The notes under the pieces were generated by a model that did no database searches, had not been told where the DNA came from, and saw nothing but the letters and a program-made list of their open reading frames with translations. DNA of 64,000 bases from Vulcanimicrobium sp035943995 (GTDB lineage Bacteria > Vulcanimicrobiota > Vulcanimicrobiia > Vulcanimicrobiales > Vulcanimicrobiaceae). A program made the translations under genes and the position numbers. Location of the stretch: positions 65,203 through 129,202 of the forward strand of contig DASZBS010000021.1 of NCBI GenBank assembly GCA_035943995.1, in the 5' to 3' direction. This document shows positions 42,049 to 49,487 of this stretch, piece by piece. Within the stretch, counting starts at the first letter, position 1. Each line of letters begins with the position of its first letter.

Positions 42049-42462
42049 TCAGCCCTTTCGCATCAGCGCGATGCGGCCCGGCCCCGCGATGACGAGCGCC
42101 AGCGCGATGCCGACCGCGTAGATGAAGTACTCGATCCCTTCGCCCTTCTGGTTGCCCATGAAGTTCATGAAAAAGCCGTTTGGCAGGTGGACGAGAACCG
42201 CCGCGCACGCCATGTCGACCGCGATGCCCAGTGCGGCGAGGCGCGTGAACACGCCGAGCACCAGCGCGATCGGGCCGAGAAATTCGACCGCGATCACGAG
42301 ATAGACGATGATCGCGGGCAGGCCCGTATGGCCGAGCCCGGCGACGGTCGCCGAGATGCCGGGACCTCCGAAGAGGCCGAGCGCTTTCTGGGCGCCGTGC
42401 GGCCACATCACGATGGCGAGGGTCAGCCGCAGAACCAACAGGGCGATATCGGTGGGCCGCAT
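42049..42462 (-). CDS. DoxX-family membrane protein
   Basis: 137 residues with four hydrophobic helices. The opening Leu-Arg-Leu-Thr-Leu-Ala-Ile-Val-Met-Trp-Pro-His-Gly-Ala-Gln-Lys and Glu-Phe-Leu-Gly-Pro-Ile-Ala-Leu-Val-Leu-Gly near residue 60 are standard DoxX signatures. Also seen is Gly-Ile-Glu-Tyr-Phe-Ile-Tyr-Ala. DoxX proteins are small inner-membrane oxidoreductase-associated proteins with roles in thiol or quinone stress in some bacteria. It is separated on both sides by AT-richer, gene-poor DNA. Confidence 0.88.
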   Translation of the reverse strand: MRPTDIALLVLRLTLAIVMWPHGAQKALGLFGGPGISATVAGLGHTGLPAIIVYLVIAVEFLGPIALVLGVFTRLAALGIAVDMACAAVLVHLPNGFFMNFMGNQKGEGIEYFIYAVGIALALVIAGPGRIALMRKG

Positions 42463-42656
42463 GCCTCGATGCTACCGCAATGCGACCCAAGCTCAATCAC
42501 TCGACGACCGCGACCGCGCGTTCGTAGAGGCGCCCCGCGGGCGCGCATACACCGCCGGTTTCGTGGCGTGCGCTGCCGTGAGAGACGGTCCGGCGCCGCC
42601 CTTCACTACGACCGCGAATAACGCGTCGCTGTGCGCACCGAGTGCAGAAACACGAA

Positions 42657-42685
42657 AACCCCGACGGCGGCCAACCAACGGGGTT
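42657..42685 (-). terminator. Rho-independent terminator candidate, minus strand
   Basis: Stem AACCCCG (42657-42663) / CGGGGTT (42679-42685) with a 15-base loop. Read on the minus strand, the stem is followed by TTTTCGTGTTT. It would end transcription from the peptide/DUF6338 string or from a small RNA starting near 42873, just before the DoxX promoter region. Confidence 0.5.
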
Positions 42686-42873
42686 CTCACGATGCGGGTT
42701 CACTCGTGCGCCTGGAAGGCTCGCTCACCGGATCTGCCGTTTATCGCGAAGCCACTCGGCGTCTTAAGGCTCGTATAGATTTTACGTGGACGAGTTTCCC
42801 GAACCGCCCGGAGTCGACTTACAACGTCGGTTTCTCCACGCTGCTTGGGGACCCGACAAACGGTCCCGGTCGC
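42657..42873 (-). ncRNA. Possible structured small RNA, unidentified
   Basis: On the minus strand a -10-like TGTGATATGCT (TATGCT at 42885-42880) precedes about 215 bases with several strong pairings: GGGACC/GGTCCC at 42867-42848, CGTGGA/TCCACG enclosing a CGAC/GTCG hairpin, and a terminator at the end. No member of a known RNA class (RNase P, tmRNA, SRP, 6S) was recognised. The -35 region is weak. In such GC-rich DNA, hairpins arise easily, so this is tentative. Confidence 0.22.
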
Positions 42874-43100
42874 ACGAACAGCATATCACACTTCCCGTTA
42901 AAAGTGAGCCAGGCGTCGAAAATCGGGCGCCTCGGCGGCCGGCCTGCGCGGACGGTATAGTTTTTCATGGCACGGTGGGCTTCGAGCCCATTGTAATTGC
43001 CAGCAGAAATTCGGAACAACCGCCTCGACAACACCGGCCCGCCGGCGCGAGCGCGGTTTTTTCTTTTGTTGCCTGCCCGCGAAGAATGGAGGCTCAGAAC

Positions 43101-43271
43101 ATGAAACTCGCGCTTAGCATCCGCACGCGGACCCACGTCACCCGGAAACGACCCTGCGCGTCGTCCGCCATCGCGGTGGTTTTCGCTGCTCGCGTCGCTA
43201 AGCGAGAAGATCCCGGTCAAACGGGGGCCCTGTTGGTCATTTCGCGCCGTCGTCGCGACCGTTTTCTTTGA
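43101..43271 (+). CDS. Possible 56-residue basic peptide, unsupported beyond its ribosome site
   Basis: ATG 43101 is preceded by GGAGG at 43088-43092, a near-perfect ribosome site with an eight-base spacer. The frame runs to 43271 and encodes an Arg/Lys-rich peptide with a short Ala/Val stretch and one cysteine. Its last 35 bases overlap the end of the convergent peptide gene at 43237-43494. There is no similarity I recognise, and the codon bias is not decisive. Confidence 0.22.
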   Translation: MKLALSIRTRTHVTRKRPCASSAIAVVFAARVAKREDPGQTGALLVISRRRRDRFL

Positions 43272-43494
43272 GCGGATTCGGGACGCTGCTTTGCGTGACC
43301 GACGTCACCCGGATCGGCGGCGCCGGGGATGCCGGGCCGCGATAGCCACCATGTTCCTCATCGTCTCGAAGCGGCGGGACGCTACTTTGCGCGACCGACG
43401 TTACGGGGAGCCAGGGAGATGCCGATTCCGGCCCGCGATACCCGCCCAATTCTTTGAGCAGGTCTTCGGGGCGCGGCGAACGTTCCTCGCTCAT
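43237..43494 (-). CDS. Small repeat peptide C of the DUF6338-linked string (two Gly-Gly-Tyr-Arg-Gly-Pro repeats)
   Basis: 85 residues. Two tandem units each begin Gly-Gly-Tyr-Arg-Gly-Pro and end in Val-Thr-Ser-Val-[Ala/Thr]-Gln-Ser-Ser-Val-Pro, joined by an acidic Asp-Asp-Glu-Glu linker; a charged N-terminal segment precedes them. The unit is about 30 residues. There is no signal peptide or membrane segment, and it is probably disordered. The ATG overlaps the stop of peptide B by four bases. The Gly-Tyr-Arg-Gly-Pro motif corresponds to Gly-His-Lys-Gly-[Pro/Thr] in peptides A and B. No family is recognised. Confidence 0.7.
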   Translation of the reverse strand: MSEERSPRPEDLLKELGGYRGPESASPWLPVTSVAQSSVPPLRDDEEHGGYRGPASPAPPIRVTSVTQSSVPNPLKENGRDDGAK

Positions 43495-43652
43495 GCTTTC
43501 TTAGCGGCATTCGGTGCCGCGGGAGCAACCGGAACGGCCGATTGCGGGCCGCTCGTCATCGGGACGCTCGCCGGGGCGGCCGCGCTCGGCCCTTTGTGCC
43601 CCTTCTCGACGTAACCGGAGACCGGCGTAGCCGGCTTTGACGTGTCTCTCAC
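43491..43652 (-). CDS. Small Ala/Pro-rich peptide B of the DUF6338-linked string
   Basis: 53 residues from GTG 43652. The centre reads Ser-Gly-Tyr-Val-Glu-Lys-Gly-His-Lys-Gly-Pro-Ser-Ala (residues 12-24), followed by a Pro/Ala/Val/Ser tail ending Lys-Lys-Ala. Both ends overlap neighbours by four bases (GTGA upstream, ATGA downstream), which strongly supports it as a real gene although it is very short. The third codon positions are almost all G or C, as in true genes here. Function unknown. Confidence 0.65.
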   Translation of the reverse strand: MRDTSKPATPVSGYVEKGHKGPSAAAPASVPMTSGPQSAVPVAPAAPNAAKKA

Positions 43653-43801
43653 TTGCTCGCGTTGCTCGCGGTGCTGCCAGCGTTGGCGGCCGGAACCGCC
43701 GAAACCGCCTTCGCCGTCGTCGCAATGGCCGGCGCGGGTGCGCTCGTGCCCTTATGGCCCTCTTGAAGATGGGATACGCGGACTCTTTGCTCGTCAGCCA
43801 T
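43649..43801 (-). CDS. Small Ala/Ser-rich peptide A of the DUF6338-linked string
   Basis: 50 residues from ATG 43801. A charged opening (Ala-Asp-Glu-Gln-Arg-Val-Arg-Val) leads to His-Leu-Gln-Glu-Gly-His-Lys-Gly-Thr-Ser-Ala (residues 11-21), then an Ala/Thr/Ser tail. It overlaps the end of the DUF6338-like gene by eight bases and the start of peptide B by four. The Glu-Gly-His-Lys-Gly motif is shared with peptide B. No signal peptide or membrane helix. Function unknown. Confidence 0.65.
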   Translation of the reverse strand: MADEQRVRVSHLQEGHKGTSAPAPAIATTAKAVSAVPAANAGSTASNASK

Positions 43802-44498
43802 CGGTCTTTCGTTCCTCGGTTTCGGCGGGAAGGGCCAGCGGGGGTGGTGCTGGCGGTTCAGGCTCGGTCGCGATGGCGGCCTCGGCGTCGAACGCCTCGA
43901 TCGTCACAATGTCGGCCCGTTTCACCAAGAGACCCTTGGCGCCCGCGATGCGTTTCAGAATTTGGCCTGTTTTCTGGTCAATTTCGCACGGCACCGTGAT
44001 GAGCAAATCCTCGTCCGCCGGAAACGATGACGCGAACGGCGTCTCGGCCCAAAAGCCGCCGATTCGCCGGCCGTCGGAGAGCATCAATACGATGGCGACC
44101 GGCTCGGCCTTCTTCGCCAATTCCGTGAAAAAATAGTCCCACGCCTTGGGCATGGTCGAGAGCACGAGCCCCTTTTTCGCCAACAACTCGCGCAACTCGA
44201 TGATGAACCATCCGACCGCGCACGGCACGACGAGCCCGGCGATGACAACGAAGGCAACGACGGCCCACGCGTTGCTGATTGGAATCGGGACAAGCCGCAG
44301 AAACACGAACGCCAGAATGTCGATGAGCACGCTGTATCCGACGAGCGCGATGCCGAGGTCCCCGTACTTCCGTCGCTCGCCCGGCACGCGCAAATCGTAG
44401 ACCGCAACGGCGAGAAAGCCGGGGAACAGCAGCGTGAAGAACCGCGCCATGCCGTCCTGCGTCGTAAAGAACGCGAGCAGGTCCGTCGCCTCTTTCAC
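43794..44498 (-). CDS. DUF6338-like membrane protein
   Basis: 234 residues from GTG 44498 (the frame is open a further 28 codons, without hydrophobic or conserved character). Three membrane helices (about 20-36, 48-70 and 78-101) precede a cytoplasmic region. In it, Ala-Trp-Asp-Tyr-Phe-Phe, Val-Ala-Ile-Val-Leu-Met-Leu-Ser-Asp-Gly-Arg-Arg-Ile-Gly-Gly and Phe-Ala-Ser-Ser-Phe-Pro-Ala-Asp-Glu-Asp-Leu match my memory of DUF6338. The function of that family is unknown to me. The C-terminus is Pro/Glu-rich. It is the first gene of a four-gene coupled string with three tiny peptides. Confidence 0.7.
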   Translation of the reverse strand: MKEATDLLAFFTTQDGMARFFTLLFPGFLAVAVYDLRVPGERRKYGDLGIALVGYSVLIDILAFVFLRLVPIPISNAWAVVAFVVIAGLVVPCAVGWFIIELRELLAKKGLVLSTMPKAWDYFFTELAKKAEPVAIVLMLSDGRRIGGFWAETPFASSFPADEDLLITVPCEIDQKTGQILKRIAGAKGLLVKRADIVTIEAFDAEAAIATEPEPPAPPPLALPAETEERKTDG

Positions 44499-44578
44499 CC
44501 CAGCACTCTCGTCTGCCGAACCGTCATGCCGCTTGCCGTGGCGGGAACTGTGGCAGCAGTACGAGGTCGCGCCGTTGC

Positions 44579-47350
44579 TCAATCATCGACGACCTCAAGA
44601 GCGCGCGCGTAGAGTGCGCCCTGGAGGCGCGCGTAGACCGCCGGCTGCATCGCGTACCGTTGCCGCGCGAGGCGGTCCGCCTGACGCGACAAGTCGACGA
44701 GCCGCGCGCCACGCGCCGTGTCGGCATCGGGCGCGCTCTGATCGGTGCGGGCGAGCAGCGCCGCGATGCGGTTGCCTTCCGCGCTCGCGGTCTGCTTGGG
44801 AACGTCGATCGCTTCGTACGGCGCGGCGTCGCCGCCGTGGGACGTGAAGAAGTCGCTCATGTCGGTCGCGAGCAGATCGCCGAGCGCGAGCGTGCCCAAC
44901 CCGAGGAGCTGTTCGCTCGTTTTCAGCACGCTGACCGTCGAGAGATGGTGCGCGCCGAGATAGTGCGGCTTCGCGAACGGCCCGGCGACGATCGTATAGG
45001 TGCGGTACTCGTCGACGTGGTCGCGCGACGACTGCCCGTCGTCGGGCAGCACGAATAGCGCGGTGTGACGCCATGACGGCAGCGTCGAGAGATAGTGCAC
45101 GATCTGCCCCAGCGCACGGTCGCCGTCGGCGACCTCTTCGGGGACCGGCGGGATGCCGGGCCCGGCGCCCGTGTGGTCGGCGGGCAGCCAGATGTAGGTG
45201 AAGCGCGGCTGGCGCCCCTGCGCGACGAACGTGCCGTAGTCGCGGATGAACTCTTTGGCGCGCCGCTCGTCGCGGATGCGCAGGTTCCAGCCGGGGTAAT
45301 TCAAATCGACGTGGCTGTCCAGCACCGCGGGCGCGGGGACGTCGAGACCGTAGAGGCCGCCGAGTCCCTGCGTCGGCGCATCCTTGTCGTCGATGCCGGC
45401 GTACTGCGGATCGTCGGTTTTCGGATCCTTCGCGCCGCCTTCGTCGTAGCCGCTGACCCGGATGAAGTCGCCGTAGTCGCGGAACGCGATGCGGTGCCGC
45501 GCGAGCGCGTTGAACACGTAGCCCAGCCGCGGATAGTCTTCGGGATCTTCGTTCTTGTTGACGAGCGGCGTGCGGCCGCCTTTGTCGAACAGCGTGCGCT
45601 CCGAGTACAGCGTCGTCATGCCGCCGGCGAGGAACTGGTGCCCGGCGTCGGACTCCTCCGCGTCGGCGAACATGTTGGTCGCCAGGCCGTAGCGCCGCGC
45701 GAGCGCGTGCAGATTCGGCGTGACGCTCTCGTTGAACGACACGAGCGCCGGATCGCCGCCGTACGCCGCGCCCAGATCGCCGAGCATCGCGTCGAACGTC
45801 TTGTTCTCTTCGAGGATCACGACGACGTGCTCGATTCCCTTCGGGTACGTCACCGGCTTGGTCAGCACGCGGCGCGTGTTCGCCAGCGTCGTCATCGTGG
45901 TGCTCTTGAGCTGAACCGCGGAAAGATCGACCTTCTGCAGCGTCGACCACACCGCGTTGGAGTCCGCCGACGTCGCCGGATCGCCGGTGAAGCCGGGGTC
46001 GTGCCCGTAGCCCTTGGTGTTGACGACGTACAGCGTGCGATCGTCGCTCGCGAGCGCGAGCGCGGTCGGGTACCAGCCCGTCGGAATCAAACCGAGCCGG
46101 TGCAGGTGAACGGGGTCGCGCGCGTCCATCACCGCCACGGCGTTGAGCCCGGCGAGCGCGACGTACAGCCGCGAGCCGTCTTTGGAGAGCGCGAGCGCGG
46201 ACGGCTGCGTGCCGTACGGCCCTTTGTCGAACAGCCGCAGCTCGGTGCCGCCCACGACGCGCGGCGGGCCGTTGAGCGAAACCGTCGCGACGCGGTCGAC
46301 GTTGGTCATCGCGACGAACGCGAACGCGCCGTTCGCCGTAGTGACGACGGTCGTCGGATGCGCGCCGCCGACGGTGCGAACGCCGTCCGGTGCGGGATCC
46401 ATCGGCAGCGCCGCGTTGGCGAACGGGGTCGCATCCTGCACCGCGAGATCGCCGCCCGCGGCGAGCCCGACGAACGACAGCGCCGACGCGTGCTGCGGAT
46501 CGGCGAACGGCGTGCGGAACGGGGGCGCGGTCGTGGGCTGCGCGAGCTTTCCGTAGCGCATGAGGCCTTCGTCGGTGACGACGAGCCGGTCACCCGCGAC
46601 CGCGACGCCGAACGGGAAGAAGCCGACTTGCCGCACCGGCTGCACGAGCGTGCGCGCTGCGGTGTCGATCGCGGCGACCGTACCGGCGGCTTCGTCCACG
46701 ACGTACGCGCGCCGGTTGTCCTTCGACAGCACGATCGTGCCGGGATAGCTGTGCCCCTTGTCGGCAAACGCATCATCTGCCGGCGCGGGCGGCGTGATGA
46801 CGTGCGTCGCGTCGGCCGTGAGATGCCCGTTGGCATCGAGATCGAACGCATACACGACGTTGGTGGGGCCGCCCGACACGAGCACGAGCGCGCGCGACGC
46901 GTTGGCGGGATCGGCCAACGCGACGACGCCGACCCAGAACTTCTCGCCCGCCGCGCGATAGCGGTCGACGACGCGCATCGTCGCGAGCTCGACCACGGCG
47001 AGCGAGAACCCGCCGGTCGCGCCGGAGTCGATGATGGAATGCACCATCCCCTCGCGCTCGTCGTCGTTGCTGACGATCGCAAAGCGGCCGTCGGGGCTCA
47101 GCGCCATGCCCAGCGCGTTCATCCCGGTGAGCACGCTCTCACCCGCCGGCGTGACGATGCGCCCGGACGGCAGCACGGCGTCGTACGTCGCCCCGCGATA
47201 ATGCCCGGCGGGGATATTCCCGGAGGGCGCCGCGTAGGTCACCGAAGGGCGTACGGGCGCAGACTTCGCGGGCGCATGATGCACCGGCGCGGCAGTCGCG
47301 GCGCACGGCGCGAGCGCGAGCAGTACGGCGGCGAGGTGAGTCGGCTTCAT
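44579..47350 (-). CDS. Exported phosphoesterase-family protein with N-terminal propeller repeats
   Basis: 923 residues from ATG 47350 with a signal peptide. About residues 60-480 contain YVTN/propeller-type repeats (Ala-Leu-Ser-Lys-Asp-Gly-Ser-Arg-Leu-Tyr-Val-Ala, Asp-Arg-Thr-Leu-Tyr-Val-Val-Asn). From about 520 a bacterial phosphoesterase (phospholipase C/acid phosphatase AcpA-like) domain starts with His-Val-Val-Val-Ile-Leu-Glu-Glu-Asn-Lys-Thr-Phe-Asp. It continues with Thr-Tyr-Ile-Trp-Leu-Pro-Ala-Asp-His-Thr and Leu-Pro-Asp-Asp-Gly-Gln. It is probably secreted or surface-bound and releases phosphate or lipid headgroups. It follows the MocR gene by 17 bases. Confidence 0.85.
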   Translation of the reverse strand: MKPTHLAAVLLALAPCAATAAPVHHAPAKSAPVRPSVTYAAPSGNIPAGHYRGATYDAVLPSGRIVTPAGESVLTGMNALGMALSPDGRFAIVSNDDEREGMVHSIIDSGATGGFSLAVVELATMRVVDRYRAAGEKFWVGVVALADPANASRALVLVSGGPTNVVYAFDLDANGHLTADATHVITPPAPADDAFADKGHSYPGTIVLSKDNRRAYVVDEAAGTVAAIDTAARTLVQPVRQVGFFPFGVAVAGDRLVVTDEGLMRYGKLAQPTTAPPFRTPFADPQHASALSFVGLAAGGDLAVQDATPFANAALPMDPAPDGVRTVGGAHPTTVVTTANGAFAFVAMTNVDRVATVSLNGPPRVVGGTELRLFDKGPYGTQPSALALSKDGSRLYVALAGLNAVAVMDARDPVHLHRLGLIPTGWYPTALALASDDRTLYVVNTKGYGHDPGFTGDPATSADSNAVWSTLQKVDLSAVQLKSTTMTTLANTRRVLTKPVTYPKGIEHVVVILEENKTFDAMLGDLGAAYGGDPALVSFNESVTPNLHALARRYGLATNMFADAEESDAGHQFLAGGMTTLYSERTLFDKGGRTPLVNKNEDPEDYPRLGYVFNALARHRIAFRDYGDFIRVSGYDEGGAKDPKTDDPQYAGIDDKDAPTQGLGGLYGLDVPAPAVLDSHVDLNYPGWNLRIRDERRAKEFIRDYGTFVAQGRQPRFTYIWLPADHTGAGPGIPPVPEEVADGDRALGQIVHYLSTLPSWRHTALFVLPDDGQSSRDHVDEYRTYTIVAGPFAKPHYLGAHHLSTVSVLKTSEQLLGLGTLALGDLLATDMSDFFTSHGGDAAPYEAIDVPKQTASAEGNRIAALLARTDQSAPDADTARGARLVDLSRQADRLARQRYAMQPAVYARLQGALYARALEVVDD

Positions 47351-47367
47351 CGTCTCCTTCTGTCGGG

Positions 47368-48804
47368 CTAGTGGAGGGCGCGGGCGAGTCGTTCCACGGC
47401 ACGCAGCAACGCGTCGTCGTCGAGATCGCCGAACGACAGGCGTAGTGCCGGCGGGCCGCTGCGCGTTGGATAGAACGGATCGGCGGGCATGACCAAGACA
47501 CCTTCGCGGGCGCACTGGTCGAATGCCGCCTGCGTCGAGAGTCGGGGCGGGAGGCGCAGCCAGACGTTGGTGCCGGCTTGAGGCGGGCGGACGTCGGCCC
47601 ACGGCAGCGCGCGCGCGAGCGCGTCGACGAACAGGTCGCGGCGGCCGCGGTAGAGCGCGCGCGCCGCCTTGAGGTGGCGCGGGTACGCCGGCGTGCGCAA
47701 GAAGCGCCACAGCGCGCGCTGGGTGAGCGTCGAGGTGAACGAGTCGGTGCGCACCTTCGCGGCCTCGATCGAGTCGCGCATCGCGCCCTTCACGCGCAAG
47801 TACCCGATGCGCAGCGCCGGGAAGATCGACTTCGAGAGCGATTCCATCATCACGACGCGGCCGTCGGTGTCGTACGCCGCCAGCGGCGGCGGCGCGGCGG
47901 TCTCGTATGCGAACGTCCAGCCGGTTTGATCTTCCAGCACCACCACGTCGTAGCGGCGCGCGAGCTCCACGATCGCTTTACCGCGGCGCGCCGGCAGCAC
48001 GACGCCGGTCGGGTTCTCCGCGATCGGGCAGATCGAGAACAGCCGCGGGCGGTACTCGGCGAACACGCGCTCGACGTCGTCGATGCGCACGCCGTCGGCG
48101 TCGCTGCGCACCTCGACGTAGCTGGCACCGCGCGCGTCGAACACGCCGAGCGTGCCGGGATACGTCGGCGACTCCGACGCGACGACGGCACGGTCGAACA
48201 ACAGCACCGACGCGATCAAGTCGGCGGCCTGCTGCGCGCCCGACGTGACGATGATCTCGTCGGCCGTCGCGTCGCAGCCGCGCGCGTTGAGCCCTTCGGC
48301 GAGCGTCGCGCACAAGTCGGGATCGCCCGTGTTCGCGCGGTACTGCATCGCTTCGGGCGGATCGTCGGCGAACGTGCGCTGCATCGCGCGGCCGAACTCC
48401 GCCATCGGGAACGTCTCGGGCGCAGGGTGCGCGCTCGCGAGCGAGATCACGCCCGGCGCACGCGCCTGCGCGAGCCGGTCCAGCACGCCTTCCATCCGCT
48501 CGCCGCGCGACAGCAGCGACGGCTCCCACGTCCGCGCGAACGCGGTCTCGGCCGGCGGCACCTGCGCCGCGACGAACGTGCCGCGCCCGACGCGCGATAC
48601 GACGCGCCCGCGCGCGGCGAGCGTTTCGTACGCCTGCGACACCGTCACCAGCGCGACGTCGAGCTCGCCGGCGAGCGTGCGAATCGGCGGCAAGCGCGCC
48701 TCGGGCGCCAGCTCACCGCGCTCGATCGCGGTCGCCAGCGCGTCCGCGATCTGCACGTACAACGGCCGCGGATCGCGCGTATCAAGCGCGATCGCGGGCG
48801 TCAT
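47368..48804 (-). CDS. MocR/PdxR-type regulator: GntR winged helix plus aminotransferase domain
   Basis: 478 residues from ATG 48804. Residues 12-78 form a GntR helix-turn-helix (Pro-Leu-Tyr-Val-Gln-Ile-Ala-Asp-Ala-Leu, then Arg-Leu-Pro-Pro-Ile-Arg-Thr-Leu-Ala). The rest is a fold-type I aminotransferase with Asn-Pro-Thr-Gly near 265 and the PLP lysine in Ser-Leu-Ser-Lys-Ser-Ile-Phe-Pro-Ala-Leu-Arg-Ile-Gly-Tyr. MocR proteins are transcription regulators sensing PLP or amino compounds; a pure aminotransferase role is the alternative. It overlaps the response-regulator gene (ATGA). Confidence 0.88.
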   Translation of the reverse strand: MTPAIALDTRDPRPLYVQIADALATAIERGELAPEARLPPIRTLAGELDVALVTVSQAYETLAARGRVVSRVGRGTFVAAQVPPAETAFARTWEPSLLSRGERMEGVLDRLAQARAPGVISLASAHPAPETFPMAEFGRAMQRTFADDPPEAMQYRANTGDPDLCATLAEGLNARGCDATADEIIVTSGAQQAADLIASVLLFDRAVVASESPTYPGTLGVFDARGASYVEVRSDADGVRIDDVERVFAEYRPRLFSICPIAENPTGVVLPARRGKAIVELARRYDVVVLEDQTGWTFAYETAAPPPLAAYDTDGRVVMMESLSKSIFPALRIGYLRVKGAMRDSIEAAKVRTDSFTSTLTQRALWRFLRTPAYPRHLKAARALYRGRRDLFVDALARALPWADVRPPQAGTNVWLRLPPRLSTQAAFDQCAREGVLVMPADPFYPTRSGPPALRLSFGDLDDDALLRAVERLARALH

Positions 48805-49487
48805 CTCTCGTCGAGCCGGTAACCGATGCCGCGCACCGACGAGATCGCCATGACGGCGCCGACCTCGTTGAGCTTCTTGCGCAGCGCCGCCACGTGCACG
48901 TCGACGACGCGCGTCGGCACGCCGCTCACGTCGTTCCACACGCGTTCGAGGATCTGCGCGCGCGTCAGCAGCTTGCCGACGTTCTCCGCCAGATACCACA
49001 GCAGCCGGAACTCGAGCGCGGTCAGCGTGACGCTCTTGCCCTCGTTCTCGAGCGTGTGGAAATCGCGGACCAGCGTCGCGGTGCCGGTCTGCAGCCGGCC
49101 TTCCTGATCGGTCTTGCGCGAGCGCTCGCGGCGGCGCAGGAACGACTGCACGCGCGCGACGAGCTCGTTGCCGGAGAACGGCTTGCGGATGTAGTCGTCC
49201 GCGCCCAGGCCGAGCCCCTTGAGCACGTCGTTCTCGCTGGAGTGCGCGCTCACCATCAGGATGAACGCGTCGGACGAGTTCGCGAGCGACGTGCACACGT
49301 CGAGGCCGGAGATGTCGGGCAGTTCCACGTCGAGCAGCACGATGGCCGGCTTGAACGCCGGTTCGGCCTCGAGCCCGGCCGTGCCGGTGCTCGCGACGCG
49401 CACCTCATAGCCACTGCGTTCCAGGATCATCTTCTCGAACGTCGCGACGTCCGCGTCGTCTTCGATGATCAGGATCCTATCGGACAC
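48801..49487 (-). CDS. OmpR/PhoB-type response regulator without adjacent kinase
   Basis: 228 residues from GTG 49487. The receiver domain has the acidic pair Glu-Asp-Asp, phosphoacceptor Asp in Leu-Leu-Asp-Val-Glu-Leu-Pro near residue 53, Ser/Ala switch region and Lys in Arg-Lys-Pro-Phe. The C-terminal winged helix has Leu-Thr-Ala-Leu-Glu-Phe-Arg-Leu-Leu-Trp-Tyr-Leu and Val-Arg-Gly-Ile-Gly-Tyr-Arg-Leu. No histidine kinase is in the window. It starts directly after the malic enzyme stop and overlaps the MocR gene, so the three are one transcript. Confidence 0.93.
   Translation of the reverse strand: MSDRILIIEDDADVATFEKMILERSGYEVRVASTGTAGLEAEPAFKPAIVLLDVELPDISGLDVCTSLANSSDAFILMVSAHSSENDVLKGLGLGADDYIRKPFSGNELVARVQSFLRRRERSRKTDQEGRLQTGTATLVRDFHTLENEGKSVTLTALEFRLLWYLAENVGKLLTRAQILERVWNDVSGVPTRVVDVHVAALRKKLNEVGAVMAISSVRGIGYRLDER

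Larger units (their letters stand above)
42463..43236. other. 774-base stretch without a convincing protein gene
   Basis: Reading frames here lack conserved motifs and have mixed third-position bases. The stretch holds a minus-strand terminator-like hairpin (42657-42685), a hairpin-rich segment that could be a small RNA, a T-rich run at 43057-43069 after a weak G/C hairpin, a small plus-strand frame with a good ribosome site (43101-43271), and a CTCGC-N8-GCGAG hairpin near 43191-43208. A 7-codon frame (ATG 43240) overlaps the stop of the last peptide gene and ends at once, possibly the remains of a further gene of that string. Confidence 0.5.

Noticed and set aside
43042..43069. G/C hairpin plus T-rich run as a plus-strand terminator
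   Set aside because: The T-run is good but the stem pairs only about four bases cleanly, and no plus-strand gene ends just before it; mentioned only in the gap entry.
42819..43220. 133-codon minus-strand frame after the small-protein string
   Set aside because: Starts at TTG without ribosome site, is Arg-rich and featureless, and crosses the hairpin-rich segment and the T-run; not counted as a gene.
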